Source: Coriobacteriaceae bacterium
Lineage (GTDB): Bacteria > Actinomycetota > Coriobacteriia > Coriobacteriales > Coriobacteriaceae
DNA length: 64,000 bases
Direction of reading: 5' to 3'
Assembly: GCA_025993015.1 (NCBI GenBank)
Contig: DAJPFV010000001.1
Coordinates: 62,001 to 126,000, forward strand
Position numbers and translations under genes: made by a program. Shown piece by piece: positions 42,299-51,652 of this stretch (position 1 is the first letter of the stretch; every line of letters begins with the position of its first letter). Under the pieces are notes generated by a model, which saw only the letters and a program-made list of their open reading frames with translations, made no database searches and was not told the origin of the DNA.

Positions 42299-42952
42299 CT
42301 ACCCCCTCAGCTCGGACAGGTCGCGCGCATCGAGCGAGTGGGAGTCGTCCCAAATGCGACGCACGACGATGGACATGATGATGACGGCAAAGATGGCGTC
42401 GGTGGCGATACCGATCTCGATGATCTCGGGAGCGGTGGGGGCCAAAAGCGCGAGCGTCACGTGGCTGCCGTTTTCCATAAGGCAGTATCCAAAGATCTGC
42501 TTCATGATGTTGCGCTGCGAGATGATGCAGGTGAGGCCCACGAAGAAGTGAGCGAAGCTAATAGCGAGCGCAGGCGTTGCGACCTCGGCCGTGGGCAGGC
42601 TGATCTGCGTCACAACGGCAAAGCAGATCGCGACCTCGACGGCGATGATGCAGATGGCCCACGCGGGCTTAAGGCCGGCCTTGAGCGATGCGTCGCTCGG
42701 CTCGCCCATCTTCTTGTATGCGCGGTTGAGGATGTAAGGGACCAGGACGACCTTAGTGATAAAGGCAGATCCGGCCCACATAAGCAGCTCCTGCGCACCG
42801 GTAGTAGCACCGAGCGTAGCGAGCAGTCCCACGAGCACCAGCGACTGCACCGCATACCAGCGAATGGCGTGCTTGATGTTCTTGGAGACGACCACCATGG
42901 TGGACGTGACGATCAGAAGGCCGCCAAGGATGTTGACGATCGAATAACCCAT
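42299..42952 (-). CDS. hyfE: hydrogenase-4 subunit HyfE (NuoK-like)
   Basis: A 217-residue membrane protein with about seven predicted helices. KHAIRWYAVQSLVLVGLLAT near residues 28-47 and the Glu-containing LMENGSHVTLALLAPTAPEIIEIGI near 157-181 match HyfE. It combines features of NuoK and a second small subunit. Three-base gap to hyfF; GGAGGT ribosome site. Confidence 0.92.
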   Translation of the reverse strand: MGYSIVNILGGLLIVTSTMVVVSKNIKHAIRWYAVQSLVLVGLLATLGATTGAQELLMWAGSAFITKVVLVPYILNRAYKKMGEPSDASLKAGLKPAWAICIIAVEVAICFAVVTQISLPTAEVATPALAISFAHFFVGLTCIISQRNIMKQIFGYCLMENGSHVTLALLAPTAPEIIEIGIATDAIFAVIIMSIVVRRIWDDSHSLDARDLSELRG

Positions 42953-42965
42953 GTCGTTCTACCTC

Positions 42966-44423
42966 CTAACCGATCCAGCTGGCCGAAAGCGGGCCGCTGA
43001 CGATGACCATGATGATGAGCACGATGAACACGAACGCCATCGCGCGGGGAAGCGGGGCTCCCGCAGCGACCTCGTCGCTCGGCTCGCCGGGCAGGCAATA
43101 GCCCATCCACTTGAGGAACCAGGCGAAGGTGGCGACGGTCTCGGCGACCATGATGCACACGAGCACCAGGATCGCGACGTTGCCGGCACCCACAGAGAAG
43201 CCGCCGGCGATAATCTGGAACTTCGAGAAGAACGTGTTCATGGGCGGCACGCCGGCAATAGCGAGCGCGGCGACACCGAAGCCCACGCCCGAGATCGGGT
43301 ACTTCTTTACGATGCCGCGAAGCTTGGGCAGCATACGCGTGCCGAGCGTAAAGGAGAACGAACCGGCGATCAGGAAGAACAGCGTCTTGGCGAAAGCGTG
43401 GTTAAAGATGTGGCAGACGGCGCCATCGAAGGCCAGCTGGCTGCCAAAGACCGAAAGGCCCAGACCAAAGAACACATAGGAGAGCTGGGCGATCGTGGAA
43501 AAGGCCAGCAGACGCTTCATGTCCTTTTGCGGCAGGTACATAAGGAAGCCAAAGAGCATGGTGACCATGGCGTCGATAATGGCGACCCAACCCACGATCT
43601 CGGGGATCTCGCCGGCAGAGACGAGTGCACGCGCGAACACGCACACGCCGACCTTAACCATCGAGGCGCCATGCAGGTAGGCCGAAACAGGCGTCGGCGC
43701 CTCCATGGCCGAAGGCAGCCACATGTACATGGGAACCTGTGCGGACTTGGCCCAGGCCGCAAACAGCACGAGCAAAAGAACGATAGCCTTGAGCTTGGCG
43801 TCGAGGCCGGCAATCGCGGTAATGGCGAAGGTACCGGTATGGGCAAACACGATGGCGGCGCCCAGATACAGGCCAAGCGCACCGATATGCGTAATGATCA
43901 GAGCCTTCATGCCGGCCTTCTTGGCCGTAGGCGTCATGTAGTAGCTAATGAGGCCCCAAGAGCACGCACCCGTGATCTCAAAGAACACGAGCTGGCCCAA
44001 AAGGGTCGAGCTGTACACAAGACCGGCCATGGCGCCGATGAAGGTCGCGAGGTACGCGTAGAAGCGACGACGCGGTGCGTCGGGATGCTCACGGTTATTC
44101 TCGCTCATATAGGGAATCGAATAGATCACGACAAGCAGGCCGATACCCACAAAGGCGGGCGCGAGCAGCGTGCTCATGCGATCGAAGGTGAATCCCATGA
44201 CGAGGGTCTGCCCAAACGAGATCAGGGGGACCTGCGTGTCGGGCATGCCGGCGCCAGCGAAATTCGCGGCGAGGGCGATGGTGCAGACCGTCGAGACGGC
44301 GGCACCCAAAACGCTGAACCACTTGGCGTACGGACGGGGGAACAGGGCGACGAGCACCGAGGCCACCATCGGGGCCGCGATAGCGACCAAGCCGAGAAGG
44401 GACAGACTGACTGCAAATGACAT
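42966..44423 (-). CDS. hyfD: hydrogenase-4 subunit HyfD (NuoN/L-like antiporter subunit)
   Basis: A 485-residue antiporter-type membrane protein. FFEITGACSWGLISYYMTP near residues 129-147 contains the conserved Glu; WAKSAQVPMYMWLPSAMEAPTPVSAYLHGASM near 222 is the lysine- and histidine-containing signature; NHAFAKTLFFLIAGSF near 345 follows. One of three antiporter-like subunits in the operon, supporting several proton or sodium channels. Confidence 0.93.
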   Translation of the reverse strand: MSFAVSLSLLGLVAIAAPMVASVLVALFPRPYAKWFSVLGAAVSTVCTIALAANFAGAGMPDTQVPLISFGQTLVMGFTFDRMSTLLAPAFVGIGLLVVIYSIPYMSENNREHPDAPRRRFYAYLATFIGAMAGLVYSSTLLGQLVFFEITGACSWGLISYYMTPTAKKAGMKALIITHIGALGLYLGAAIVFAHTGTFAITAIAGLDAKLKAIVLLLVLFAAWAKSAQVPMYMWLPSAMEAPTPVSAYLHGASMVKVGVCVFARALVSAGEIPEIVGWVAIIDAMVTMLFGFLMYLPQKDMKRLLAFSTIAQLSYVFFGLGLSVFGSQLAFDGAVCHIFNHAFAKTLFFLIAGSFSFTLGTRMLPKLRGIVKKYPISGVGFGVAALAIAGVPPMNTFFSKFQIIAGGFSVGAGNVAILVLVCIMVAETVATFAWFLKWMGYCLPGEPSDEVAAGAPLPRAMAFVFIVLIIMVIVSGPLSASWIG

Positions 44424-44438
44424 TGTTTCTCCCTTCTC

Positions 44439-45365
44439 CTACACGCCGACGACCACGAAGACAAACGCCAGAACGGCGATGCCCACGACGGCCCAGGTCT
44501 GATTGCCAAGCACCTTAAAACGCGAGCGCGAGCAGGAGTTCTCGATCACGCCGCATACGACAAAGTCGATCAGGCACTTAACAAGGAAGATGACCGCGCC
44601 CAGAACGGCCGCGATACCCACGGCCGCGGGCTCGCCCCAGGGGACGAAGATCGCGCAGAACCAGGCGACGACCAGGACCTGCTTCATGGACATGGCGAGC
44701 TTGGCCATCGCAAGCGACGGGCCGGAAAGCTCAGCGAGCGGACCTTCCTGGAGCTCCTGCTCGGCCTCGGCCTGATCAAACGGCAGCTTGCCGAGTTCCA
44801 TGTAGCAGGCAATCGCAAAGGCGATGCCGGCGAGGATCACAGCGACCGGCGCGTCGATGGCGCCCGTCATGATGTGCTGGCCCATGGTGGCGATGTCGGT
44901 GGAGCCGCACACCAGGGCGGCGGCAAACAGCGCCAGCAGCATGGACGGCTCGATGAGCACGCTCATGAGCAGCTCGCGGACGCCGCCGATACCGGCGTAG
45001 GCGTTGGACGAATCCACACCGCAGAGGGCGAAGAAGAAGCGGGCGAGCGCCAGGCTATACATGATGGTGATGGCGTCACCAAAGACCGGGATGGGGCTTT
45101 GTGCCGTAAAGAGCGGCAGACCCATCGCGAGCATAAAGGCGACGGCGAAGAACAGCGGCGGCATGATGCGCAGCGCAAAGCTCGCATCCTCGCTCTGGGA
45201 CTCGGGGCGCGCAAAGAGCTTGGCCAGGTCGCGGTAGTCCTGCATGATGCTGGGGCCGCGACGGTTGTGCATCTTGGCGCGGATCACGCGGCCGAGACCG
45301 GAGAAGAACGGCGCGACGGCCATAACGACCACGCCCTGCAGAACGGCAAGTACGATGTTGTTCAT
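44439..45365 (-). CDS. hyfC: hydrogenase-4 subunit HyfC/HycD (NuoH-like)
   Basis: A 308-residue NuoH-type subunit with about eight helices that anchors the hydrophilic arm. RVIRAKMHNRRGPSIMQDYRDLAKLFARP near residues 26-54 is the quinone-site-like loop, and CYMELGKLPFDQAEAEQELQEGPLAELSG near 187-215 is the acidic loop seen in HycD/HyfC. AAGGAGGGGAGAGC precedes the ATG. Confidence 0.94.
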   Translation of the reverse strand: MNNIVLAVLQGVVVMAVAPFFSGLGRVIRAKMHNRRGPSIMQDYRDLAKLFARPESQSEDASFALRIMPPLFFAVAFMLAMGLPLFTAQSPIPVFGDAITIMYSLALARFFFALCGVDSSNAYAGIGGVRELLMSVLIEPSMLLALFAAALVCGSTDIATMGQHIMTGAIDAPVAVILAGIAFAIACYMELGKLPFDQAEAEQELQEGPLAELSGPSLAMAKLAMSMKQVLVVAWFCAIFVPWGEPAAVGIAAVLGAVIFLVKCLIDFVVCGVIENSCSRSRFKVLGNQTWAVVGIAVLAFVFVVVGV

Positions 45366-45377
45366 GCTCTCCCCTCC

Positions 45378-47396
45378 TTAACCCATTTGCACGGCGAGCA
45401 CGAGGAACACCACGAGTGCCGCGACGATGTAGCAGATATAGATGCTGTAGTTGCCGCCCTCGAGCTTAGTCGCGAGGTCGGCGAGCTTCTCGACACCCTT
45501 ATGCGGGGCATCGACGAGAACCTTGTCGGGTACGGGCTCCACAGCCTCGGCCACACCGGTGAGCTTCTGGAAGAAGTGCGCGATGGACCAGCAGACGGCC
45601 GTGCAGCGGTCGCGCAGCGTGTAGAGCGGCTGCATAAACCAGGACACCTCGGAGGCAAAGGTCGTGGCCACGACGGGCATATGCTCGTTGGGAGCATAGC
45701 CGCATGCCCACGGCTGGGACTTCTGCACCTTGCCGACGGTCTTGAGCTTGCGATAACCGCAGGCAAGGCCGACGAGCACCACGAGCGCAATAGCGATCGC
45801 GGGCGTGGAGGTGGCAGCGCCGGAGTACTGGTTCATGAGCTCCATGCCCTCGGCGGCAAACACGCCACCGTACGGATGCAGCACGGACGCAGCGACATCG
45901 ACCAGCACGGGCGCGATCACGGGAGCGCCAATGCCCAGCACGACGCAGATGGCCGCGAGCAGGCCCTGCGCAAACACCATGGGGGCGGGAACCTCCTTGG
46001 CATTGGCCGCGGCCTCGGAGCGGGGCGCGGAGGCAAAGGAGACGCCATAGGCCTTGACGAAGCATGTGACAGCCAGCGCGCCGGTAATGGCAAGCGCGAC
46101 GGCAGCGAACACGGCCACGATCATGACGGCCTTGTCGCCCTGCATGGCAGCGTTAAAGAGCGACTGGTAGGTAAACCACTCGGACACAAAGCCGTTGAAG
46201 GGCGGGATGGCCGAGATGGCAAGCGCGCCAATAAGGAAGCAGATGGCCGTAGCCGGCATACGACGGAACAGACCGCCCATCTTCTCCATATTGCGCGTAC
46301 CCGTGGAGTACAGCAGCGCACCGGCGCCCAAGAACAGCTCGCCCTTAAACATCGCGTGGTTAAACGTGTGGTAGAGGGCGGCCATCAGAGCCAGGACGGC
46401 GATGCCGACCGAGTTGAGCGCCATAGCGGCCATGGAGGCGCCGACGCCGAGCAGAATGATGCCGATGTTCTCGACGGAGTGATAGGCCAGCAGGCGCTTG
46501 ATGTCATGCTCCTGCAGGGCGAAGGCCACGCCGAGGATCGACGAGATCGCACCGAAGACCATGACCATAAGGCCCCACCAGACCTGAACGCCCGAGGCGG
46601 AGAGCAGGTCGAGGCCCACCTTGAGGATGCCGAAGATACCGATCTTGATCATGCCGCCGGACATGAGGGCCGACACGTTGGACGGCGCCTCGGGATGCGC
46701 CTTGGGCAGCCAGCCGTGCAGCGGGATGATACCGGCCTTGGCGCCAAAGCCAAAGAAGGCGAGCACAAAGCACACGGATGCGACCGCGGGGCTAAACTGC
46801 GTAGCGCGGAAATCCGCAAAGGCAAACGAGCCGCCGGCGAAGTTGGTCATGGTGAGGAAGCTCGCCATGATGAGCACAAAGCCCACGTGCGCGATCACAA
46901 AGTAGAGCCAACCGCCATGGATGGAGTTCTCGTTCTCCTCGATCACGACCAGGAAGTACGAGGTCAGCGACATGAGCTCAAAGGCGACCAGGAACCAAAA
47001 CACGTTGTCGGCGGTGATGACGAGCATCATGGACGCCACAAAGGTGTTAAAGAAGAAGCCGGCGCGGCCCTTTTTGCCCGGGTACTCATCAAAGTAGTTG
47101 AGACCGTAGATCGAGCCGGCAAACGCGAGCACCGAGATGAGCGCCACGAACAGGCCGGACAGCTGGTTGAGCAGCAGCTGGAAATGGGCAAACGGGAAGA
47201 ACACGATGGTGTCGACCGACGTGACATCGCCCAGCACGGCCTGGATACCGGCCACAAACGAAAGCACCGCGGCGACGGCGCCGATTAGGCAGCCGGCGGT
47301 CTTGGCGACGTTATCGGCCTTGATCAGCAGAACCGAGGCGAGCGCACCGATGCACGAGACGGCAAGCGATGCGATAAACAGCGTCATGCTATCCAT
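45378..47396 (-). CDS. hyfB: hydrogenase-4 subunit HyfB/HycC (NuoL-like)
   Basis: A 672-residue, 14-plus-helix antiporter subunit. WFLVAFELMSLTSYFLVVIEENE near residues 129-151 carries the conserved Glu, IPLHGWLPKAHPEAPSNVSALMSG near 224-247 is the signature loop, and YHSVENIGIILLGVG and NHAMFKGELFLGAG follow. The last 60 residues form the C-terminal helix region. Its start overlaps the hyfA end by eight bases. The strong AAGGGAG site allows independent initiation even though hyfA is frameshifted. Confidence 0.94.
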   Translation of the reverse strand: MDSMTLFIASLAVSCIGALASVLLIKADNVAKTAGCLIGAVAAVLSFVAGIQAVLGDVTSVDTIVFFPFAHFQLLLNQLSGLFVALISVLAFAGSIYGLNYFDEYPGKKGRAGFFFNTFVASMMLVITADNVFWFLVAFELMSLTSYFLVVIEENENSIHGGWLYFVIAHVGFVLIMASFLTMTNFAGGSFAFADFRATQFSPAVASVCFVLAFFGFGAKAGIIPLHGWLPKAHPEAPSNVSALMSGGMIKIGIFGILKVGLDLLSASGVQVWWGLMVMVFGAISSILGVAFALQEHDIKRLLAYHSVENIGIILLGVGASMAAMALNSVGIAVLALMAALYHTFNHAMFKGELFLGAGALLYSTGTRNMEKMGGLFRRMPATAICFLIGALAISAIPPFNGFVSEWFTYQSLFNAAMQGDKAVMIVAVFAAVALAITGALAVTCFVKAYGVSFASAPRSEAAANAKEVPAPMVFAQGLLAAICVVLGIGAPVIAPVLVDVAASVLHPYGGVFAAEGMELMNQYSGAATSTPAIAIALVVLVGLACGYRKLKTVGKVQKSQPWACGYAPNEHMPVVATTFASEVSWFMQPLYTLRDRCTAVCWSIAHFFQKLTGVAEAVEPVPDKVLVDAPHKGVEKLADLATKLEGGNYSIYICYIVAALVVFLVLAVQMG

Positions 47397-48005
47397 TGTT
47401 TACGCTCCCTTCTGCTTTCTCGGACAGGCCCTGGGCCACAGCGGTAACGTCGACGACCGGACCGTTTTCGATCGAGCGCAGGCGCTTGGCCTCGTCGAGC
47501 TCGCGATCGGCCGCGCCACCCATGACGGTCAGCGCCTTGGTAGGGCACGCCGCCACACAATGCGGGCCGTCCGGATCGAATGCGCACAGGTCGCACTTGA
47601 CAGCGCAGGTGTACTGACCAGGAGCCCACGTAAGCAGGCTGCTCAGGGACTTAGGATACGAAGGCGTCGGGTCGCACATGCCTGCGACACCGGCGATAGA
47701 CGTGCCATCGGGATGGATGGCTCCGAAGGGGCACGCGATGGCGCACAGCCTGCACCCGATGCACTCCTGCTCCTTGACGTGGATGCGATCGCCATCGTGC
47801 TCGATGGCATTCACCGGGCAAACCTCGGCGCAGGGGGCACCCTCGCAATGGTGGCAGGCAAGGGCGGCCGAAATACCGCCGGTCTTCACGAGCGCCAAGC
47901 GCGGCGTATCCTGAAGACCCTGCATCCGGTGGGCGTCGGCACAGGCGGACTGGCATGTTCCGCAGCGATGCACCTCTCCGGGTTGATGTCGATGAAGCGG
48001 TTCAT
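47389..48005 (-). pseudogene. hyfA: 4Fe-4S electron-transfer subunit HyfA/HycB-like, frameshifted
   Basis: From the ATG at 48005 (ribosome site AAAGGAAGTGGGG) the product starts MNRFIDINPERCIA and then leaves the family frame. From about 47966 on, the -1 or +2 frame gives CGTCQSACADAHRMQGLQ ... CHHCEGAPCAEVCP ... CIGCRLCAIACPFGAI ... CDLCAFDPDGPHCVAACP, a textbook four-cluster ferredoxin. Adding one G in TGCATCGCTGCGG (giving CIGCGTC) restores a 205-residue protein. So either one base is deleted (real mutation, phase variation) or the sequence has an error. Its job would be to pass electrons from FdhF to the hydrogenase. Confidence 0.85.
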
Positions 48006-48027
48006 CCCCACTTCCTTTCAAAATAAC

Positions 48028-48062
48028 GGGCCGGGCTCCCGAACGTACGGGACGCCCGGCCC
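48028..48062 (-). terminator. strong hairpin between fdhF and hyfA
   Basis: GGGCCGGGC pairs with GCCCGGCCC, and TCCCG/CGGGA extends the stem around a short loop. It starts 22 bases after the fdhF stop and is followed on the minus strand by GTTATTTTG. It may reduce read-through so that fdhF is made in excess of the hydrogenase subunits. Confidence 0.5.
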
Positions 48063-48083
48063 AAAAAGCCAACGAGAACGGGA

Positions 48084-50306
48084 CTACACGATTTGGTTCA
48101 CGTGCGTCTCGTCATCGAACTTGGCGGCGCCGGGCTCAACGTCCTGGGGAGCGGCGGCGTCCACCAGAGCCTGCTTGAGCTCGGTGTACTGACGCTCCAC
48201 CTCGCCCTCAGCCCAGACCTGGTCGGCGATAGCGTCGACCTGGCAGGCGGAGAACTTGTCCTCGGGCGTATGCGAGACCGGGTCGACCTTGTGAATGGTC
48301 AGCTCGTTGCACTTGCCGATCCACCACTGGTAGGTCATATAGACCGTGCCCTTGTTGATGCGGTCGCTCACGTCGGCGCGGCTGTATACCTGGCCACGGC
48401 GGCTGTGAATCGAGACGATGTCGCCGTTCTTGATGCCGCGCGCCTGGGCGTCCGCGGGATTCATGCGGACAAAGCCGGGCTCGTCGGCGAGCAGCGCCAG
48501 CGTCTTGCAGTTGCCAGTCATCGAGCGGCAGCTGTAGTGACCGACCTCGCGAACGGTGCACAGAATGAGCGGGTACTCATCGTCGGGAAGCTCGGAGGGC
48601 GCCTCCCAGTCGTGCGCCATCAGGTTGGCGCGGCCGTCCTTGGTGGTGAACTTGCCACCAGCGAACATGTCGGGCGTACCGTGGTCGTTCACATCGGTGC
48701 TCTTGACCGGCCACTGGGCGTAACCGCCCTCGGGAGCCATCTTCTCGTAGGTTGCGCCCACAAAGTTGGGGCACAGGCTGATGCACTCGTTCCAGATCTG
48801 CTCGGTGTTGTCGTAGTGCATGGGGTAACCCATACGCGTAGACAGGTCCGCGAAGATCTCCCAGTCGTGACGGCACTCGCCCTTGGGCGGAACGGCCGCG
48901 TCAAAGTGCTGGAAGCTACGGTCGGATGCGGTAAAGACACCCTCGTGCTCGCCCCAAGAGGTGGCAGGCAGGATGACGTCGGCGAGCATGGTCGTCTGCG
49001 TCATAAAGATGTCCTGGCAAATGAACAGATCCAGCTCGGAGAGCGTCTTGCGCATACCGGCCGAATCGGGCTCGGTCTGCACCGGGTCCTCGCCGTAGTT
49101 GTAGAAGCAGTGCACCTTGCCCTCGTCGACCAGGTGGCCCAGGTCGGTGAGCTTGTAGCCCTCCTCGAGCGGGAGCTTTTCCTCGGGCACGCCCCAAGCC
49201 TTGGCAAACTTGGCACGCACAGCCGGGTCGGTGACCTTCTGGTAGCCAGGGTACAGGTTGGGCAGCATGCCCATATCGCAGGAGCCCTGGACGTTGTTCT
49301 GACCACGCACGGGCGCGAGGCCGGAATTGGGTTTGCCGATCTGGCCGGCAACGCAGGCGATGGAGGCGATGGTGTGCACCGTCTTCAGGTTCTGCTTCTG
49401 CTGGCATACGCCCATGCCCCAGCCAATGATGGCAGAGGGCTTCGCCGTGGCGTACATCTCGGCAGCTTGGTGGATCAACGCGGGCTCGACACCCGTGATG
49501 TCCTGTACGGATTCGGGAGTGTAGTTCTTGATGGTCTCCCACCACTCGTCAAAGCCGTTCGTATGCTCGGCGACGAATTCCTTGTCGTAGAGGCCATCGT
49601 TGACCAAGCAGTTGGCAAAGGCGTTGAGGAACGCAACGTTGCAACCGTTCTTGATCGGAAGGTAGAGATCGGCGATACGCGCGGTTTCGATATGGCGCGG
49701 ATCGGCGACGATGATCTTGCAACCCTTTTCTTTGGCTCGCACGATACGCCTTGCGACGATGGGGTGCGAATCGGCAGGGTTATAGCCGAAGAGGAAAATG
49801 CAGCCCGCATCCTCCATACCGGGGATGGAGCATGACATGCAACCTGAACCAACCGTGTCCATCAGACCGAGGACAGTAGGGCCGTGTCAAGTACGGGCGC
49901 AGTTGTCCACGCTGTGGGTGCCGATGCACGCACGCGTAAACTTCTGCATGACGTAGTTCGCCTCATTGCCGCCGCCTCGCGAAGAGCCGGTGGTCATGAC
50001 AGCGTTAGGACCATATTCGTCAATTATGGCCTGCATCTTAGATGCGGTGAAATCCAGTGCCTCGTCCCAGCTTACGCGCTCAAGATCCGCGCCCTTAGTG
50101 CGGCGGATCATCGGGTGCAGTACGCGAGGAGTCAAGATCTTGGTGTCGTTGATGAAGTCGTAGCCGCTCATGCCCTTAAGGCACAGCTCGCTCTGGTTGG
50201 TGATGCCGTTGAGCGGTTCGGTGCCCACGACCTGGCCGTTTTGGACCAGGAGGTTAAACTGGCAACCGGCGCCGCAGTACGGGCAGATCACTTTATGCTT
50301 CTCCAT
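48084..50306 (-). CDS. fdhF: formate dehydrogenase H, selenocysteine-containing
   Basis: One gene of 740 residues read through an in-frame TGA at 49889-49887. Upstream of the TGA is MEKHKVICPYCGAGCQFNLL with the [4Fe-4S] motif, ending VDNCART; downstream is HGPTVLGLMDTVGSG. The junction CART-Sec-HGP matches E. coli FdhF (CARV-Sec-HGPSV). Further similarity (FGYNPADSHPIVARRI, NPVRGQNN-like VRGQNNVQGSCDMG, TYQWWIGKCNELT) runs to the end. The enzyme oxidises formate to CO2 with Mo-bis-MGD, Sec as Mo ligand and one 4Fe-4S cluster, in the cytoplasm. A SECIS hairpin starts 11 bases after the TGA. Start at 50306 has GGAAGGAGGGTGTC. Automated callers would split this into two ORFs. Confidence 0.96.
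49856..49889 (-). promoter_or_regulatory. UGA codon and SECIS element of fdhF
   Basis: After the TGA (49889-49887) and an 11-base spacer, TGTCC pairs with GGACA around a 10-base loop that contains GGTCTG. The E. coli fdhF SECIS has the same 11-base spacing and the same GGTCTG in its loop, the part SelB recognises. Confidence 0.85.
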
Positions 50307-50382
50307 GACACCCTCCTTCCTTTCTCTGCTACCGATTAATCGGTACGTATTTGACAATCGTTGGGCCTGTATGGCCGCCCGG

Positions 50383-50901
50383 CTACGCCTCGTTTTCGAT
50401 GGTGGCGCGGGCACGCTCGGCAGTCAGTTCTGCCAGGCGCTCCTCGTCTACCAAGGTGAGGCCCTTGGTCGGGCACGCCTCGGCACACGCCGGACCGCCG
50501 GGACGGTCCACGCACAGGTCGCACTTGAGCACGAAGCTCTTGGTCTGCGAACCCACGCGCACGTCGCCCATCAAGACGGGGACCTGCGTGGTCGCCACAC
50601 TCACGGCGCCAAAGGGGCAGGCCATGACGCAGCTCTTGCAGCCGATGCAGTTGTCCTCGTTGACGCCGATGCGATGGTTCTTTGGATCAAAGAACAAGGC
50701 ACCCGTGGGGCAGGCCTTGGCGCACGGAGCGTCCTCGCAGTGGTGACATGCCACCGGCGCGGAAATCTCGTAGGTGCGCGTTACGCGCAAGCGAGGTGCG
50801 GCGATGTTGCCGGGAATATCGTGTGCCTCGATGCACGCCGCCATACAGGTTTGGCACCCAATGCAGCGTGAAGAATCAGCCACGACTCGTTTATTGCCCA
50901 T
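50383..50901 (-). CDS. hydN: 4Fe-4S electron-transfer protein, HydN-like
   Basis: A 172-residue protein with four ferredoxin motifs: CIGCQTCMAACIEAH near residues 12-26, CHHCEDAPCAKACP near 50, CIGCKSCVMACPFGA near 82, and CDLCVDRPGGPACAEACP near 122. HydN and HycB proteins carry electrons from FdhF. It is the first gene of the formate hydrogenlyase operon, 76 bases before fdhF, and could substitute for the broken hyfA. Start MGNKRVVADSS at 50901 has GGAGGGAG. Confidence 0.9.
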   Translation of the reverse strand: MGNKRVVADSSRCIGCQTCMAACIEAHDIPGNIAAPRLRVTRTYEISAPVACHHCEDAPCAKACPTGALFFDPKNHRIGVNEDNCIGCKSCVMACPFGAVSVATTQVPVLMGDVRVGSQTKSFVLKCDLCVDRPGGPACAEACPTKGLTLVDEERLAELTAERARATIENEA

Positions 50902-51079
50902 GTTGTTCACTCCCTCCTGAATCCCATGCCGGAGAGACCCTGCCGACGTTGCCCCGGACCGCCCGTGGTCCGGCATCGGCGTATCGAGTGCATGCGGCGA
51001 AACAGGCACTTCGATAGAATTCCTCCAACGATATACAGGTTAAATATACGCAGTTGCAGGGGGCAAACTTGAGCATAGG

Positions 51080-51105
51080 CCCTGCAATACGGGTGTATTG
51101 CAGGG
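51080..51105. promoter_or_regulatory. palindrome upstream of the formate hydrogenlyase operon
   Basis: CCCTGCAATAC-GGGT-GTATTGCAGGG, an 11-bp perfect inverted repeat about 180 bases before the hydN start. TTGCAGGGG occurs a second time at 51053-51061. It could be an operator for the operon or for the divergent toxin-antitoxin genes; its lack of T-run argues against a terminator. The rest of 50902-51234 shows no gene. Confidence 0.5.
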
Positions 51106-51234
51106 GTTTTGGCAGGTTGGAATTATTCTCTAGAAGCTATAAAGGTGAGTGTATTACATGCGTACGCCTCAGAGATTTTTACGCGCTCTCATTTTAGATG
51201 TACTACGCTTGTATTCAAGTTAATGGTTATTTAC

Positions 51235-51262
51235 TTGAGCGAAATAAAGTAATCGTTATAAG
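51235..51262 (+). promoter_or_regulatory. toxin-antitoxin promoter
   Basis: TTGAGC (51235-51240) and TATAAG (51257-51262) are 16 bp apart, about 60 bases before the antitoxin start. Confidence 0.45.
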
Positions 51263-51328
51263 ATGCTCAAGTATCGGCACATGCCGCATTTGACCGACTA
51301 TATTGCACGCTCATTAAGGGGGCCAGTG

Positions 51329-51652
51329 ATGTCATCGACTCAAAAACGAGCCATCCTGCAGGTGCGCATTCGCGAGGAAGACAAGCAGCATGCCGAACAT
51401 CTCTACGACGCCATGGGCACATCGCTCGCCAAGGCCGTCCGTCTATTTGTCGCGCAGAGCATTTTGATGCGCAAGCTCCCCTTTCAGCCGGTCGCCGTGC
51501 GCTCAAAGGACGGCACCGCCGCCTATGGATCGCTCAAAGCATACGGTGACCCCAATCGCCGCTCCGAGGAGCGCAATGCCTGGATTGAATACCTTGCCAC
51601 AGAAAGCGACGATTCGATTTTGGGTCCCGAGGAAGTAGATATCCATGAGTAG
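51329..51652 (+). CDS. RelB/DinJ-type antitoxin
   Basis: A 107-residue protein. The N-terminal part (MSSTQKRAILQVRIREEDKQ) is a ribbon-helix-helix start, followed by the DinJ-like AEHLYDAMGTSLAKAVRLFVAQSILMRKLPF near residues 22-52. The acidic C-terminus would wrap the toxin. Its last codons overlap the PIN-domain gene by eight bases. Start at 51329 has AAGGGGG six bases before it. It probably represses its own promoter. Confidence 0.82.
   Translation: MSSTQKRAILQVRIREEDKQHAEHLYDAMGTSLAKAVRLFVAQSILMRKLPFQPVAVRSKDGTAAYGSLKAYGDPNRRSEERNAWIEYLATESDDSILGPEEVDIHE

Noticed and set aside
38762..43000. 1,412-codon open frame on the plus strand opposite the hyf genes
   Set aside because: It is antisense to several well-supported hydrogenase genes; long antisense frames are expected at this GC content and the translation has no domain.
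49887..50414. A separate 175-residue protein ending at the TGA
   Set aside because: It is the N-terminal part of fdhF; the true start is 50306 and translation continues through the selenocysteine codon.
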